Assembly (NCBI GenBank): GCA_035505375.1
Contig: DATJQV010000042.1
Location: 20,431-84,430 of the forward strand
Source: a bacterium
GTDB lineage: Bacteria > Hydrothermota > Tepidihabitantia > Tepidihabitantales > Tepidihabitantaceae
Reading direction: 5' to 3'
DNA: 64,000 nucleotides
A program made the translations under genes and the position numbers. This document shows, piece after piece, positions 1 through 8,859 of this stretch (its first letter is position 1; each line of letters starts with the position of its first letter). The notes under the pieces are model-generated. The model was not told the DNA's origin. It searched no databases and saw only the letters and a list, made by a program, of their open reading frames with translations.

Positions 1-947
1 GTTCGCTCAATTCGCCCGAGCTGATATGCATGCCGTACAAGATCACGCTCGGGAACATGATCGAGGCCTTGGATCTCGGGGCGGACACGTTATTCATGGC
101 TGCGGGCGCGCGCAAGTGCCGGTTCGGCTACTACCACTACCTGCACGAACGTGCTCTCAAGAACCTCGGTAAGGAGTGCCGGTTCATTGCGGTGACCCAA
201 TACTCGCCGTTCGACTTCGTCTTCAAAGTGATGCCCGACATATTCGGGGTGTCATCGTTCCGGGTTATGCGTGCGGTCGCGAAGATGCTGGCCAAGAGTC
301 GTCTGACCCAGGAATTCCGGCAGTACCTGAACCGGAAGCGGGCGCTTGACTTCGACGCCGCAGAGCAGGCGAAGCCGAAGGCGCTGTCGGTCATCGAGCG
401 GGCACACACGTTGAAGGAGATTCAGGCGGCCCGCGGCGAGGTCTTGCGAATGTTCAACTTGAACGGGACCGAGCCGCAGATTCGGCTGGGGCTGGTGGGG
501 GAGATCTACTTCATGATCGAGCAGTTCGCCAGCCAGGAGATAGAAAAGGAGCTGGGCAAGATGGGTGCCGAGGTTGTGTTCGAGCGGAGCCTGTACCGGC
601 ACATCCGTCACCTGTTGTTCTCGGACCCGGCGTTTGCGCGTTCGGGCCATCTGGCGCGCCGCTATTTGCGGGAGTCGCCCGGCGGCGAGGCGATTCGCAC
701 CGTGGGCGAGGCGGTTCACTTCCAGCAGCAGGGGTTGGACGGTATCGTGCACATCTTTCCGTTCACCTGCATGCCGGAGAATATTGCGCTTGAGGCTCTG
801 CAGAAGCTATCCGAAGAGACCGGCCTGCCGGTCCTGTCGCTGTCATTTGATGAGCATACGTCGAGGACTGGTTTGCTCACACGGCTCGAGGCATTTGTTG
901 ACCTGGTGAAGAGGAGAAAGCTTGGCCGAAGGCTACATCGGAATTGA
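1..947 (+). CDS. CoA-dehydratase activase-related protein (DUF2229-type), 5' truncated by window edge
   Basis: C-terminal part of a protein related to the activators of 2-hydroxyacyl-CoA dehydratases, of the kind that accompanies or is fused to the BadF/HgdC ATPase. The frame is already open at base 3, and the Cys of ICMPYKITLGN, a typical conserved Cys-x-Pro-x-Lys position, lies upstream of the first in-frame ATG at 30, so the real gene runs off the left edge. Near the C-terminus are FTCMPENI (a second conserved Cys) and FDEHTSRTGLLTRLEAF, a family hallmark. It overlaps the next gene by 26 bp, so the two are translationally coupled and probably form one activase unit. Family assignment is from motif recall; the substrate is unknown. 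Confidence 0.75.
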   Translation, partial: SLNSPELICMPYKITLGNMIEALDLGADTLFMAAGARKCRFGYYHYLHERALKNLGKECRFIAVTQYSPFDFVFKVMPDIFGVSSFRVMRAVAKMLAKSRLTQEFRQYLNRKRALDFDAAEQAKPKALSVIERAHTLKEIQAARGEVLRMFNLNGTEPQIRLGLVGEIYFMIEQFASQEIEKELGKMGAEVVFERSLYRHIRHLLFSDPAFARSGHLARRYLRESPGGEAIRTVGEAVHFQQQGLDGIVHIFPFTCMPENIALEALQKLSEETGLPVLSLSFDEHTSRTGLLTRLEAFVDLVKRRKLGRRLHRN

Positions 948-1875
948 CGTCGGTTCGATTTCAACCAAGGGCGTGGTCGTTGACCGTGAGTTCAACGTGC
1001 TCGCCAGCCAGTATCTGCGTACGCAGGGCAACCCGATTGACTCCATCCGCCGGTTGCTGGCGGATTTGGGCGCGCAGGTCGGCTCGAGCGTGAAGGTACT
1101 GGGAGCGGGAACAACCGGATCGGCTCGCCGGCTGGCCGGAGTGATGGTGCAGGCCGACATCGTGAAGAACGAGATAATCACCCACGCGGTTGCGGCCAGC
1201 CACTTTCACCCCGAGGTCAGGACCGTCATCGAGATCGGGGGACAGGACTCGAAGATAATCATCCTGCGCGATGCTATCCCGGTCGACTTCGCGATGAACA
1301 CGGTCTGCGCCGCCGGTACCGGCAGCTTCCTCGACCACCAGGCGACCCGGCTCGGCCGCCCGATTGAGGAGTTCGGCGGCCTTGCGCTGCGAGCCAAGAA
1401 CCGTGTCAACATCGCGGGTCGCTGTACGGTGTTCGCCGAGAGCGACATGATTCACAAGGCCCAGCTCGGAATGTCGACCGAGGACATCGTAGCCGGGCTC
1501 TGCGACGCCATCGTCCGCAATTACATGAATACCGTGGCCAAGGGCAAAGAGATACACCCTTTGATACTGTTCCAAGGCGGGGTTGCGGCCAACGTCGGCG
1601 TCAAGAAGGCGTTCGAGCTTATGCTCGGGCACGAGGTGTTGGTGCCCGAGCACTTCCTCGTAATGGGCGCGGTCGGCGCCGCGATCGTTGCCTCGGAGGA
1701 GACCGACGGCAAGGGGACCCGCTTCGCCGGCTTCGATGTTGCCGACACCGCGTTCGAGACGCGGGCGTTCGAATGCGAGGGCTGCCCCAACCGATGCGAG
1801 GTGATTGAGACCCTGCGGGAGTCGGCGGTGATTGACCGCTACGGCGACCGGTGCGGGAAGTGGTCCAAGCTTTAG
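922..1875 (+). CDS. Acyl-CoA dehydratase activase (BadF/BadG/BcrA/HgdC ATPase)
   Basis: ATPase of the ASKHA fold that passes one low-potential electron to a 2-hydroxyacyl-CoA dehydratase or benzoyl-CoA-reductase-like enzyme. Visible motifs: phosphate-binding GIDVGSISTKG at residues 7-17, IEIGGQDSK around 108, VCAAGTGSF around 130 and GRCTVFAESDM around 167; the Cys residues in the last two are the ligands of the [4Fe-4S] cluster bridging the dimer. LFQGGVAAN is the adenosine motif. The start is the TTG at 922, preceded by GAGGAG, and lies inside the upstream gene. The tail carries a Cys-rich piece (FECEGCPNRCEV). No dehydratase alpha/beta genes are visible in the window, so the partner enzyme is unknown. 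Confidence 0.88.
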   Translation: MAEGYIGIDVGSISTKGVVVDREFNVLASQYLRTQGNPIDSIRRLLADLGAQVGSSVKVLGAGTTGSARRLAGVMVQADIVKNEIITHAVAASHFHPEVRTVIEIGGQDSKIIILRDAIPVDFAMNTVCAAGTGSFLDHQATRLGRPIEEFGGLALRAKNRVNIAGRCTVFAESDMIHKAQLGMSTEDIVAGLCDAIVRNYMNTVAKGKEIHPLILFQGGVAANVGVKKAFELMLGHEVLVPEHFLVMGAVGAAIVASEETDGKGTRFAGFDVADTAFETRAFECEGCPNRCEVIETLRESAVIDRYGDRCGKWSKL

Positions 1876-1975
1876 AGAATGACGAGTGACGAATTGCGGA
1901 CGGGAGCTTAGGTTGATTACGATAGGTGCGATGGTGTTTGCATGTTTGGTGTGCGCACAGCCAAAGGAGAGTGCG

Positions 1976-3421
1976 ATGGTAAGACAACCGGCGGTCGCAG
2001 GCCAGTTCTACCCGGACGACGCCAAGACTCTGGCCATGATGGTCGACTCGTTTGTGGCGCAGGCCCAGGAGCCGGCGATTCCGGGCCGGCTGATCGGACT
2101 TCAGGTTCCCCATGCGGGCTATCCCTTCTCCGGTCCAACTGCGGCGCACGCGTTCAAATTACTCAAGGGCATGGATTCGGTAACGGTGGTGATGCTGGGA
2201 ACCAGCCACCACGTCATGCTGGATCATGCCGCGGTGTATCCGCGCGGGTCGTGGCATACCCCGCTGGGCAACGTGGCGATCGACGAGGCGCTGGCCAAGG
2301 CGATTATGGCACAGGACGATTTCTTTGCCGACATGCCCGAGGCGCACGCGCAGGAACACTCGATTGAAGTCGAGGTGCCGTTCCTGCAGCGGGTCCTTGG
2401 CAGGTTCAAGATTGTCCCAATCATGCTGCTCGAACCGACCTACGAGCAGTGCGAGCGGGTCGGCAAAGCCATCGCCAAGGTGGCGCGAGGCAAGAGGGTG
2501 CTGCTGCTCGCGTCCTCTGACCTGTTCCACGGTTACTCGTACACCGAGGCCAATCACGTCGACAGCACAACGTTCGGTTTGATGGCGAAGTTCGCCCCGA
2601 AAGCGTTCCATGATGCGCTGGACCGAGGCGATGCCCAGGCGTGCGGGGGCAATGCGATTACGGCCATGATGATCGCTGCACGCGAGTTGGGCGCTGACAC
2701 GGCGGTAGTGCTGGCCACGACCAACTCGAACGATGTGGTCGGTGAAAAGGGCGGGTACGTTGTCGGCTACAGCGCGGTCGCGTTTACCGGAAAGAACCCG
2801 CAGACGGCGCCCATCACGGTTAACGACGGCCGGAAATCAGGCGATCCGTCGGATTCGTCCGAGCTGACCGAACTGGAACAGAAGAGCCTGCTACAGATCG
2901 CCCGGAGCACGCTGGAAAGCCACATCCGTTCCGGCAAGACTCCGGAGGCAAAGCCGCTTACGCCGCGGCTCGCCGAAAGCCGCGGACTGTTCGTGACCCT
3001 GAGCGAGCAAGGAGAACTGCGCGGGTGCATCGGCTACGTGGAACCGGTGAAACCGCTCTACCAGGCGGTGAGCGACATGGCGGTTGCGGCTTCGACCGAG
3101 GACCCCAGGTTCCCGCCGGTCGAGGTCGGCGAGTTGGGCAAGATCGACATTGAGATAACCGTGCTGAGCCCGCTGCGACCTTTGCCGAGCCTGGATTCCG
3201 TCATTGTCGGCAAGCACGGTCTGGTCATACGCAAGGGCTTCCGTTCCGGTCTGCTCCTGCCCCAGGTCCCGGTCGAACAGGGTTGGAACCGAGAGCAGTT
3301 CCTCTGCAATACCTGCCTGAAAGCCGGTCTGCCCCCGAGCGCCTACAAAGACAAAGACGCGCAGCTCTTCTGCTTCACCGGTCAGGTATTCAACGAGAAG
3401 GAACTGGGCCGGCAGCAGTAG
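1976..3421 (+). CDS. AmmeMemoRadiSam system protein B-A fusion (MEMO1 + AMMECR1 domains)
   Basis: Two conserved domains in one chain. Residues about 1-275 are the MEMO1 (class III extradiol-dioxygenase-like) domain: VPHAGYPFSGPTAAH, GTSHHVMLDHA, EHSIEVEVPFL and SSDLFHGYSY supply the conserved metal-site His/Asp pattern. Residues about 305-480 are the AMMECR1 domain with its hallmark LRGCIG and EDPRFPPV. In other bacteria these are separate genes placed beside a radical SAM gene; the biochemical function is unsettled, and no radical SAM gene adjoins here. The ATG at 1976 is chosen because AAAGGAG sits 6 nt upstream. An upstream in-frame extension (from about 1886 or the TTG at 1913) would add a hydrophobic lipoprotein-like N-terminus, so a secreted form cannot be excluded. 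Confidence 0.85.
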   Translation: MVRQPAVAGQFYPDDAKTLAMMVDSFVAQAQEPAIPGRLIGLQVPHAGYPFSGPTAAHAFKLLKGMDSVTVVMLGTSHHVMLDHAAVYPRGSWHTPLGNVAIDEALAKAIMAQDDFFADMPEAHAQEHSIEVEVPFLQRVLGRFKIVPIMLLEPTYEQCERVGKAIAKVARGKRVLLLASSDLFHGYSYTEANHVDSTTFGLMAKFAPKAFHDALDRGDAQACGGNAITAMMIAARELGADTAVVLATTNSNDVVGEKGGYVVGYSAVAFTGKNPQTAPITVNDGRKSGDPSDSSELTELEQKSLLQIARSTLESHIRSGKTPEAKPLTPRLAESRGLFVTLSEQGELRGCIGYVEPVKPLYQAVSDMAVAASTEDPRFPPVEVGELGKIDIEITVLSPLRPLPSLDSVIVGKHGLVIRKGFRSGLLLPQVPVEQGWNREQFLCNTCLKAGLPPSAYKDKDAQLFCFTGQVFNEKELGRQQ

Positions 3422-3483
3422 CCGGCGGCCGGCAACGTCCGCCAGCCCTTGAACCGAGCCGCGGCGCGTGTCGCGGCTCTCCT

Positions 3484-3759
3484 CGTAGCTCTCCAAGGAA
3501 CTCCGCTCGTTGGTTAGAAGGTTACCCGCAGAGTAATCCGGGAAGGAACTCTGACGGGAAAGCCGACTGTAACTCGGCAAGGAACCCCGGATTGAACCCG
3601 ACCTGTTACCCGGCAAGGAACCGGACGAGGAACTCTACTCGTTGCTCGCGAAGTAGCGGAAGAAGTAACGCTGGAAGTAGCCGAACAAGTAGCCTTCATC
3701 GTTACTCGGCAAGTTGCTCGGATTGCGACTTCGGAAGCTATGAGGATAGCTACGGGGCA
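3484..3759. repeat. Indel-free array of 23 degenerate 12-bp units
   Basis: From 3484 the sequence divides into 23 consecutive 12-mers with no insertion or deletion (examples: AGGAACTCCGCT, AGTAATCCGGGA, TGTAACTCGGCA, AGGAACCCCGGA, CGTTACTCGGCA). The approximate consensus is AGNAACYCGGCA. Because 12 is a multiple of three, each strand reads as four-codon periods; on the minus strand this gives a Val/Ala/Ile-Thr/Pro-x-x pattern. I see no start signal or domain that makes it a convincing gene. It fills the spacer upstream of the secreted-protein operon. Confidence 0.85.
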
Positions 3760-3874
3760 GGCATAGGAGGGGTCGGAAAGGGAATAGGGGCTAGTGGTTT
3801 GGAATTAGGGAGGTTAGCACGCGGACTGGCGGTCGGCGGAGTGTGCGCTATAATACACAAAAGGAGGTCTGGCC

Positions 3875-3904
3875 ATGAGCGACGAGAGAGACGCTTCCGC
3901 GTGA
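3875..3904 (+). CDS. Possible nine-codon leader peptide
   Basis: ATG at 3875 reads MSDERDASA and stop. It is preceded by a strong Shine-Dalgarno (AAAGGAGG, spacing 7) and a TATAAT at 3849-3854, although no good -35 box is seen. Its stop overlaps a GTG that opens a longer frame towards 4110. It could be a leader peptide or a remnant of a deleted gene whose expression signals survive. Confidence 0.25.
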   Translation: MSDERDASA

Positions 3905-4153
3905 CCAAGGAGCTTAGCTTGAGGCTCAGAAGTCTGCGCAAAACTGCAATCCACAATCTGAAATACCGAATGGCCGTTAGCCATACGCTGTCAGTCGCAG
4001 GCCATCCTCGCCTCGACCGACAACTCAGCCGCAAGCAGCTCATTTGTGGATTGCGGCAGCATAGCGGGAGCTTCGCTCCCGCACTCCAAGGCCCGTCGCC
4101 TGAACCTTGACAAGACGAGAGAGAAGCCGATAATCAGTCGTCTCGGAGGTACA

Positions 4154-5500
4154 ATGAAGTACGTTGCCAGTCTGGTCCCACTGCTGGCCGCGTTCGCTCT
4201 TGGCCAGTCGTGGGTGGTCGAGCAGGTAGATTCTACTGCCGCAGCCGGGTCGCCGGTCGAGTTGGTGAAGGCGGCTGACGGCAGGCTGTGGGCAGGCTAC
4301 GGGACAAGGAGCGGGGCCGCCCGGGTCGCCTGCCTCGGTGACTCCGGCTGGAGCTTCACCGACGTGTGTTCTTCGGCTGCGCTTCCCGGGACCAGCTATC
4401 GTCCGTTCCTGGCTGCCAGTCACCACGGTGAGCTCTGCCTGGCGTGCTACGATTCGACAGCCGGCAACAACCGTCTGTACCGGATGGTTGGCGATACGTG
4501 GCGCTCCGAGCCCAGCCCTTTCAACTTTGATTCTCTCCTCACCAACACGGTCGCGTATGACACTTCCGGACGGCTGTACGTTGTCTTCGAGCCTAGGCTG
4601 GCGGAATTCTGGGTCGGGCATGAAACCGACTCCGGGTGGACAAAGAGCTTCGTGGTGCAGTTGCCTGTGCGCCTTTATAACGAGGGTCCTGTTGGCTACC
4701 TTGCAGCCGCCGCCGATGGCAGTCCCTGGTTCTTCGGCTTCTGCGGTTATGACGATGGACCCTTGCCGGCCCATGGAACCGACCTGCTCCACTTCACAGG
4801 AGATTCGTGGGTGAGCGCGTGGCATGTCTACTCCAGCGAATTCGCTCCGATACCTCTCGCGCTCGCCCCACATGGCAACGGCGTGGGGAATCTGACTTGG
4901 TATGGCGGTTTCATCCAGTACGATAGTGAGCGAGTCGCGCCGTTCTACTACTCAACACAGGTTGCCGGTCTGACATACACAACTGACGATGTGCCGCTCG
5001 TGGCGTGCGCACCCAGCTATGGGGCGGCACGCCCGTTCTTCGCGTTCAAGACCAACCGTTGGCACACTGAGAGCATTCCTGGACCTGCGGGCATTGGTGG
5101 CATCGACATAGAGGTCGACACGTTAGGGCAGGTGATTATCGTGTACAGCACGCAGGACAGCGGGCTGTGGTGTGCCAGAGCAATGGTTTCGGATGTGGTT
5201 GGGGTGAAGGAGAGCTCCAAGCCGAAAGCCGCAAGCGTCAAGCCGGTGCCGACTATCGTCCGCGGAGTGCTGATGCTCGGCGCAGTAGACAGTAGACAGC
5301 AGACAGTAGGCAGGGGAGCACCGTCTGACGGGGGCCGCCGCGGCCAACTTCTGGATGCAGCAGGGCGGAGTGTTGTGGAACTGTATTCCGGCGCTAATGA
5401 CGTGAGTAGGCTGGCACCGGGCGTGTACTTTGTGAGAGAAGCACAAGCGCAAGCTGGCCGCAACGCGGCGGCCGTCACCAAGGTTGTTATTACGAAGTAA
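4154..5500 (+). CDS. Secreted protein with C-terminal sorting-like tail (paralogue of 8923 gene)
   Basis: Starts MKYVASLVPLLAAFALGQSW, a clear signal peptide, with GGAGG five nt before the ATG. The body (about residues 20-370) has repeated Trp/Asp-rich beta-propeller-like segments (SWVVEQVDS, GDSGWSF, GDSWVSAW). The last 80 residues are the tail shared by this operon: PTIVRGVLMLG, a linker, LLDAAGRSV, GANDVSRLAPGVYFVRE, KVVITK. It resembles type IX or FCB sorting domains, so cell-surface or exported location is inferred. The linker (5280-5318) is built of the micro-repeat CAGTAGACAGTAGACAGCAG. It is homologous along its length to the 8923 gene. Enzymatic function is not recognised. Confidence 0.75.
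   Translation: MKYVASLVPLLAAFALGQSWVVEQVDSTAAAGSPVELVKAADGRLWAGYGTRSGAARVACLGDSGWSFTDVCSSAALPGTSYRPFLAASHHGELCLACYDSTAGNNRLYRMVGDTWRSEPSPFNFDSLLTNTVAYDTSGRLYVVFEPRLAEFWVGHETDSGWTKSFVVQLPVRLYNEGPVGYLAAAADGSPWFFGFCGYDDGPLPAHGTDLLHFTGDSWVSAWHVYSSEFAPIPLALAPHGNGVGNLTWYGGFIQYDSERVAPFYYSTQVAGLTYTTDDVPLVACAPSYGAARPFFAFKTNRWHTESIPGPAGIGGIDIEVDTLGQVIIVYSTQDSGLWCARAMVSDVVGVKESSKPKAASVKPVPTIVRGVLMLGAVDSRQQTVGRGAPSDGGRRGQLLDAAGRSVVELYSGANDVSRLAPGVYFVREAQAQAGRNAAAVTKVVITK
5281..5318. repeat. In-frame micro-repeat in the sorting-tail linker
   Basis: Four near-copies of the heptamer AGACAGT/CAGTAGA followed by GGCAGGGGA, between the codons for LMLGA and the LLDAAGR motif. Almost the same string occurs at the same linker position in the 8923 gene (10046-10080). 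Confidence 0.8.
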
Positions 5501-5512
5501 GGAGGAACACTC

Positions 5513-7093
5513 ATGCGCAGGCTGTTGGTTCTGTGCCTTGCGGTGGGACTCGCACATGCCGGCCGCGAGCAGTGGGTTGGGCACGGCCCCTGCGGGTGCC
5601 GTCCGAATCCCAATCCTCGGCTGGGGGGTCTCTCGTCCCCGTCAGTGCTGTTCCCCGCCGCGACCGACATGACCGACGTCATGTGCTATGACACCGGTGA
5701 AGCGGTCAATTTCTGGTTCTGGTTCCGGGCAGGAAACGGCTGGGGCATGAAGTTCATCAGCCCAAAAGACAGCATCACGCTCGCCGGCGCGTTGTTATAC
5801 GTGGACTCGATGGGGGCGAACAAAGAGGTGATCGTGAAGGTGTACGCGGATGACGGGGCGCATGGTTCACCCGGGACTTTGATAGCGACGGATACCGCCT
5901 CGGATACCTCCACCCTCAAGACCGGCCACTGGAGTCTGGTGCCGATTTGGAAACCGATAGTCGGGCGCAACTTCTACATATTCTATGTCCAGGCAGTTGA
6001 CTCGATATTCGGTCTGTCGCTCGGTGAGGACGGCGACGAATACGCGCCCGGGCACCGGCAGTGGAAACTGTACAACGGCAAGCTCTCCGAGGACCATAAT
6101 GCTCCTTTCAGTAACTGGATGATACGCGCCGTGCTCGATTGGACACCGCAGGACACGAACGCAGCAAGCGTCCGGTTCGCGACCGACATGCCTGACGATA
6201 CTATTTCAAATGTCAACTTCCCAATACGGACGACGATCAGGAACATGGGCAGCGACACGCTGCCGGTCGGCACGCCGGTGCGGCTGCACATCACCGGGCC
6301 GCGCGACTACGTGTTCGACGAGTCTACCGCGACGGCGGCAAGATTGCCCCACGGCGCGACGGAGCAGATGAACTTCTTGCCGGTCTGGCACATCCCGAAG
6401 CGGCCGGGCTACTACTCCATCAGAGTAGCAACCGAGGCCGCGGGTGAAAAGTGGCCGGCCGACGACACAATCGCGTGGGACATGTTTGCCGGCGGCTGGT
6501 GTGAGTACATTCGCGAATCGCCGACGGATTCGTTGACTTGGGCGGGTCCGGAGCGGGCTGTGAAGTTCGACCCGACAACCTTCCTTCTGCAGTACCCGGT
6601 TGGGATAGCGGGCTTGAGGGCCGACTTCTGTTCCGACAGTCTGCATCCATGGGATGATTCGTCGTTCACATTCAAGGTCTACGGCGGCGATGGCCAGACC
6701 TTGCTGTACCAAAGCGAGACCTTGGAGGCGACACCGGGCAGTCCGACTGTCGCCAGCCTGGACTCGATGGTCGTCATCGATTCAGGCGACTTCTACGTTG
6801 CGGTCGTACCGGTCAGTTCGACTGGCTTCCCATCGACGGCGGGTGACAGCATGGTCGGTGGCCATAGCTACCATGGCAGCCCGGGCGATTGGATTCTGTG
6901 GCCCTCGCCGGCGCGCGCGGGCGAGTGGGACATCGCGACCGCGGTCGAAGATCGCTTGGGGATCGCGGAGAGCCACTGGTCTGAAGTCTCAATTTCCAAA
7001 CCGGCGCCAACCATCGTCCGCGGCATGCTGAGATTGGCGTCTGGCGAAGGGCGAATGGCGAGCTGCTGGATATCTCCGGCCGCAAGGTCCTGA
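5513..7093 (+). CDS. Secreted protein, sorting tail lost by frameshift
   Basis: Starts MRRLLVLCLAVGLAHAG (signal peptide), ATG at 5513 with GGAGG directly after the previous stop. The protein has a Cys-Gly-Cys near the N-terminus (GPCGCRPNP) and two beta-sandwich-like stretches; around residues 225-310 is a CARDB-like segment (FPIRTTIRNMGSDTLPVGT). It reaches PTIVRGMLRLASG, the usual entry to the sorting tail, then runs into a stop at 7091-7093. The expected tail is intact one frame away up to 7209. The break lies in a GGCGA-rich repeat at about 7042-7061, which suggests replication slippage or a consensus error. Exact role unknown. Confidence 0.7.
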   Translation: MRRLLVLCLAVGLAHAGREQWVGHGPCGCRPNPNPRLGGLSSPSVLFPAATDMTDVMCYDTGEAVNFWFWFRAGNGWGMKFISPKDSITLAGALLYVDSMGANKEVIVKVYADDGAHGSPGTLIATDTASDTSTLKTGHWSLVPIWKPIVGRNFYIFYVQAVDSIFGLSLGEDGDEYAPGHRQWKLYNGKLSEDHNAPFSNWMIRAVLDWTPQDTNAASVRFATDMPDDTISNVNFPIRTTIRNMGSDTLPVGTPVRLHITGPRDYVFDESTATAARLPHGATEQMNFLPVWHIPKRPGYYSIRVATEAAGEKWPADDTIAWDMFAGGWCEYIRESPTDSLTWAGPERAVKFDPTTFLLQYPVGIAGLRADFCSDSLHPWDDSSFTFKVYGGDGQTLLYQSETLEATPGSPTVASLDSMVVIDSGDFYVAVVPVSSTGFPSTAGDSMVGGHSYHGSPGDWILWPSPARAGEWDIATAVEDRLGIAESHWSEVSISKPAPTIVRGMLRLASGEGRMASCWISPAARS

Positions 7094-7209
7094 CCCTCCA
7101 TCCCGGTGCGAATGACGTGCGGGCGCTGGCACCGGGCGTGTACTTTGTGAGAGACACCCAAGCGCAAGCCCAAGCACAAGCTGTCCGTAAGGTTGTGATT
7201 CAGAAATAG
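7060..7209 (+). pseudogene. Out-of-frame sorting tail of the preceding gene
   Basis: Reads ELLDISGRKVLTLHPGAND, then VRALAPGVYFVRD and VRKVVIQK with TAG at 7207-7209, in the frame one base off from the 5513 gene. The tail ends 9 nt before the next ATG (7219), the same spacing found between the other genes of this operon, which supports 7209 as the ancestral gene end. Confidence 0.75.
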
Positions 7210-7218
7210 AGGAGCGCG

Positions 7219-7851
7219 ATGAAGCTCTGCGTACTGGCCTCTGCGTTCTGCCTTCTGACTTCGATCGCCCTTGGCGCTGACGTTGGCATTGACACTATTG
7301 TCAGTCCTACCGGCACGGTAGACAGTGGAGTGCCGCTTGTCCCCAAGTGCGCGGTACATGCCTATACCGGCACCGGTCAGGTAGACGTCCACTTCGTGAT
7401 ACCTGAAGCCGGGTATCACGATAGCCTGACCCTGCCCCCGCTCCCGCCCGGTCTGGTGGATTCCGCGACGTTCAAGCCATGGGCTCCGAACGCACGGGAC
7501 AGCATGACAGCGGTGGCGTGGGTGCATTGTAGCGGCGACACGTACCCGCAGAATGACACCTTCCGACTCAGGTTCTTCGTCGATGTGTTGTCCGGCATCG
7601 AGGAATCGCCAAGGGTCGGAGTCCGCACGATGAGGCCGGTTCTCACTATGGCGCGCGGCATGCTGTTTCTCCCGAGCAGCACAAGCTCAAGCCTAAGCTG
7701 CCTGCTGGACGTAAGCGGGCGGAAGGTGATGGGGCTGCATCCCGGCGCGAATGGCGTGAGCCGTCTGGCTCCCGGTGTCTACTTCGAGCGGTCGGCGGCT
7801 AGCGGCGAGCCGTCGGCCGTCTCTGTCCGCAAGGTCATTATCACAAGGTAG
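7219..7851 (+). CDS. Small secreted protein with sorting-like tail
   Basis: MKLCVLASAFCLLTSIALGA is a signal peptide. Residues about 20-120 form one CARDB/Ig-like beta domain (DTIVSPTGTVDSGVPLVPK, AVWVHCSGDTYPQNDTF) of the type that often follows catalytic or adhesive modules. The last 75 residues are the intact operon tail (LLDVSGRKVMGLHPGAN, SRLAPGVYFE, VRKVIITR). It begins 9 nt after the ancestral end of the preceding gene and ends 9 nt before the next. No catalytic motif is seen. Confidence 0.72.
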   Translation: MKLCVLASAFCLLTSIALGADVGIDTIVSPTGTVDSGVPLVPKCAVHAYTGTGQVDVHFVIPEAGYHDSLTLPPLPPGLVDSATFKPWAPNARDSMTAVAWVHCSGDTYPQNDTFRLRFFVDVLSGIEESPRVGVRTMRPVLTMARGMLFLPSSTSSSLSCLLDVSGRKVMGLHPGANGVSRLAPGVYFERSAASGEPSAVSVRKVIITR

Positions 7852-7860
7852 GAGGAGTCC

Positions 7861-8859
7861 ATGAAAGCAGGACTATTCGCAGTCTGTTTGAGTCTGTTGC
7901 TGGTCTGCATCGCGTATGCTGACTCACTCAACGTCCGGCGCATCGGTAGTTGTCCCACACCGGGTTGGGCACTCGGCGTAAAGGTGAAGGGGGACTACGC
8001 GTACGTCGCGGATCACCTTCATGGCCTGCGGGTCATTTCAATCAAAGACCCCGCACACCCGAGCGAGGTCGGACACTGTGGCACGCCGGACGACGTCAGC
8101 AACGCGGGACGCCCCCACGTCTTGGGCCGTGCCTACAACCTGGCCGTCGTAGGTGACCTCGCCTACGTTGCCGCCCACAGTCGAGGCTTGCGCATCGTCT
8201 CTATTTCCAACCCGGCGAGTCCGGTTGAGGTGGGCTGTTGCAGCCTGCCATCCTTTACGTACAAAGCGGCGGTGGCCGGAGACCTCGCCTACGTCGCGGA
8301 CGGCGATTCCGGCCTGCGCATTGTCTCAGTCGCTGACCCGGCACATCCGGCTGTGGTCGGATGCTGCAAGACGCCGAGCAGAGCCTGGGGCATCGCGCTC
8401 AGTGGCAGCTATGCCTACGTCGCGGACGGGGATTCGGGATTGCGGGTCATCGCAGTGTCTGATTTCGCGCATCCGACCGAGGTCGGCCACTGCGGAATCT
8501 CGGGTGATGCCCTGGATGTGACGATGGTTGGGAGTTACGCATATGTGGCGGATGGCATCGGAGGGCTGCGTATTATCTCGATAGCTGACCCGACGAAGCC
8601 AGTTGAAGTCGGGCACTGCGCTGGACCGGGCAGCGCCTACGGCGTAGCAGTTGATGGGAACTATGCCTACGTCGCAGATTGGGGCGGCGGGTTACGGGTC
8701 GTATCGGTTTCAGACCCGGTTCATCCGACCGAGGTCGGATACTACAACCTGCCGGACTCGGCCTGGGACGTCGCCGTGGCTGGAGGCCAGGCATACGTCG
8801 CTGATTATGCCGCAGGGCTGCAGATACTTCAGTTCCACGCCGGAGGCACGAAGAGATAA
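7861..8859 (+). CDS. LVIVD-repeat secreted beta-propeller protein, truncated tail
   Basis: After a signal peptide (MKAGLFAVCLSLLLVCIAYA) the chain consists of about seven LVIVD-type repeats of roughly 44 residues, each with YAYVAD..GLRVISI.DP.HP.EVG, typical of beta-propeller surface proteins. It stops at QILQFHAGGTKR without the sorting tail. After this TAA the same frame continues and ends with QAVPKVLILR at 8913, a decayed copy of the tail end (compare QAVRKVV in neighbours), so the tail core was probably deleted. The homologue at 10240 keeps the full tail. Confidence 0.78.
   Translation: MKAGLFAVCLSLLLVCIAYADSLNVRRIGSCPTPGWALGVKVKGDYAYVADHLHGLRVISIKDPAHPSEVGHCGTPDDVSNAGRPHVLGRAYNLAVVGDLAYVAAHSRGLRIVSISNPASPVEVGCCSLPSFTYKAAVAGDLAYVADGDSGLRIVSVADPAHPAVVGCCKTPSRAWGIALSGSYAYVADGDSGLRVIAVSDFAHPTEVGHCGISGDALDVTMVGSYAYVADGIGGLRIISIADPTKPVEVGHCAGPGSAYGVAVDGNYAYVADWGGGLRVVSVSDPVHPTEVGYYNLPDSAWDVAVAGGQAYVADYAAGLQILQFHAGGTKR

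Larger units (their letters stand above)
3422..4153. other. Intergenic region before the secreted-protein operon
   Basis: 732 bp without a convincing gene. The left half is the 12-bp array. To the right lie a TATAAT box at 3849-3854 and AAAGGAGG at 3860-3867 leading to a nine-codon ORF at 3875. Bases from about 3940 to 4110 contain short phrase-like sequence (for example CTGCAATCCACAATCTGAAA) typical of the spacers in this window. Confidence 0.6.

Noticed and set aside
3283..4110. A 275-codon plus frame through the first 12-bp array
   Set aside because: It starts inside the AMMECR1 domain and runs through the array only because the repeat keeps the frame open. The translation has no family features.
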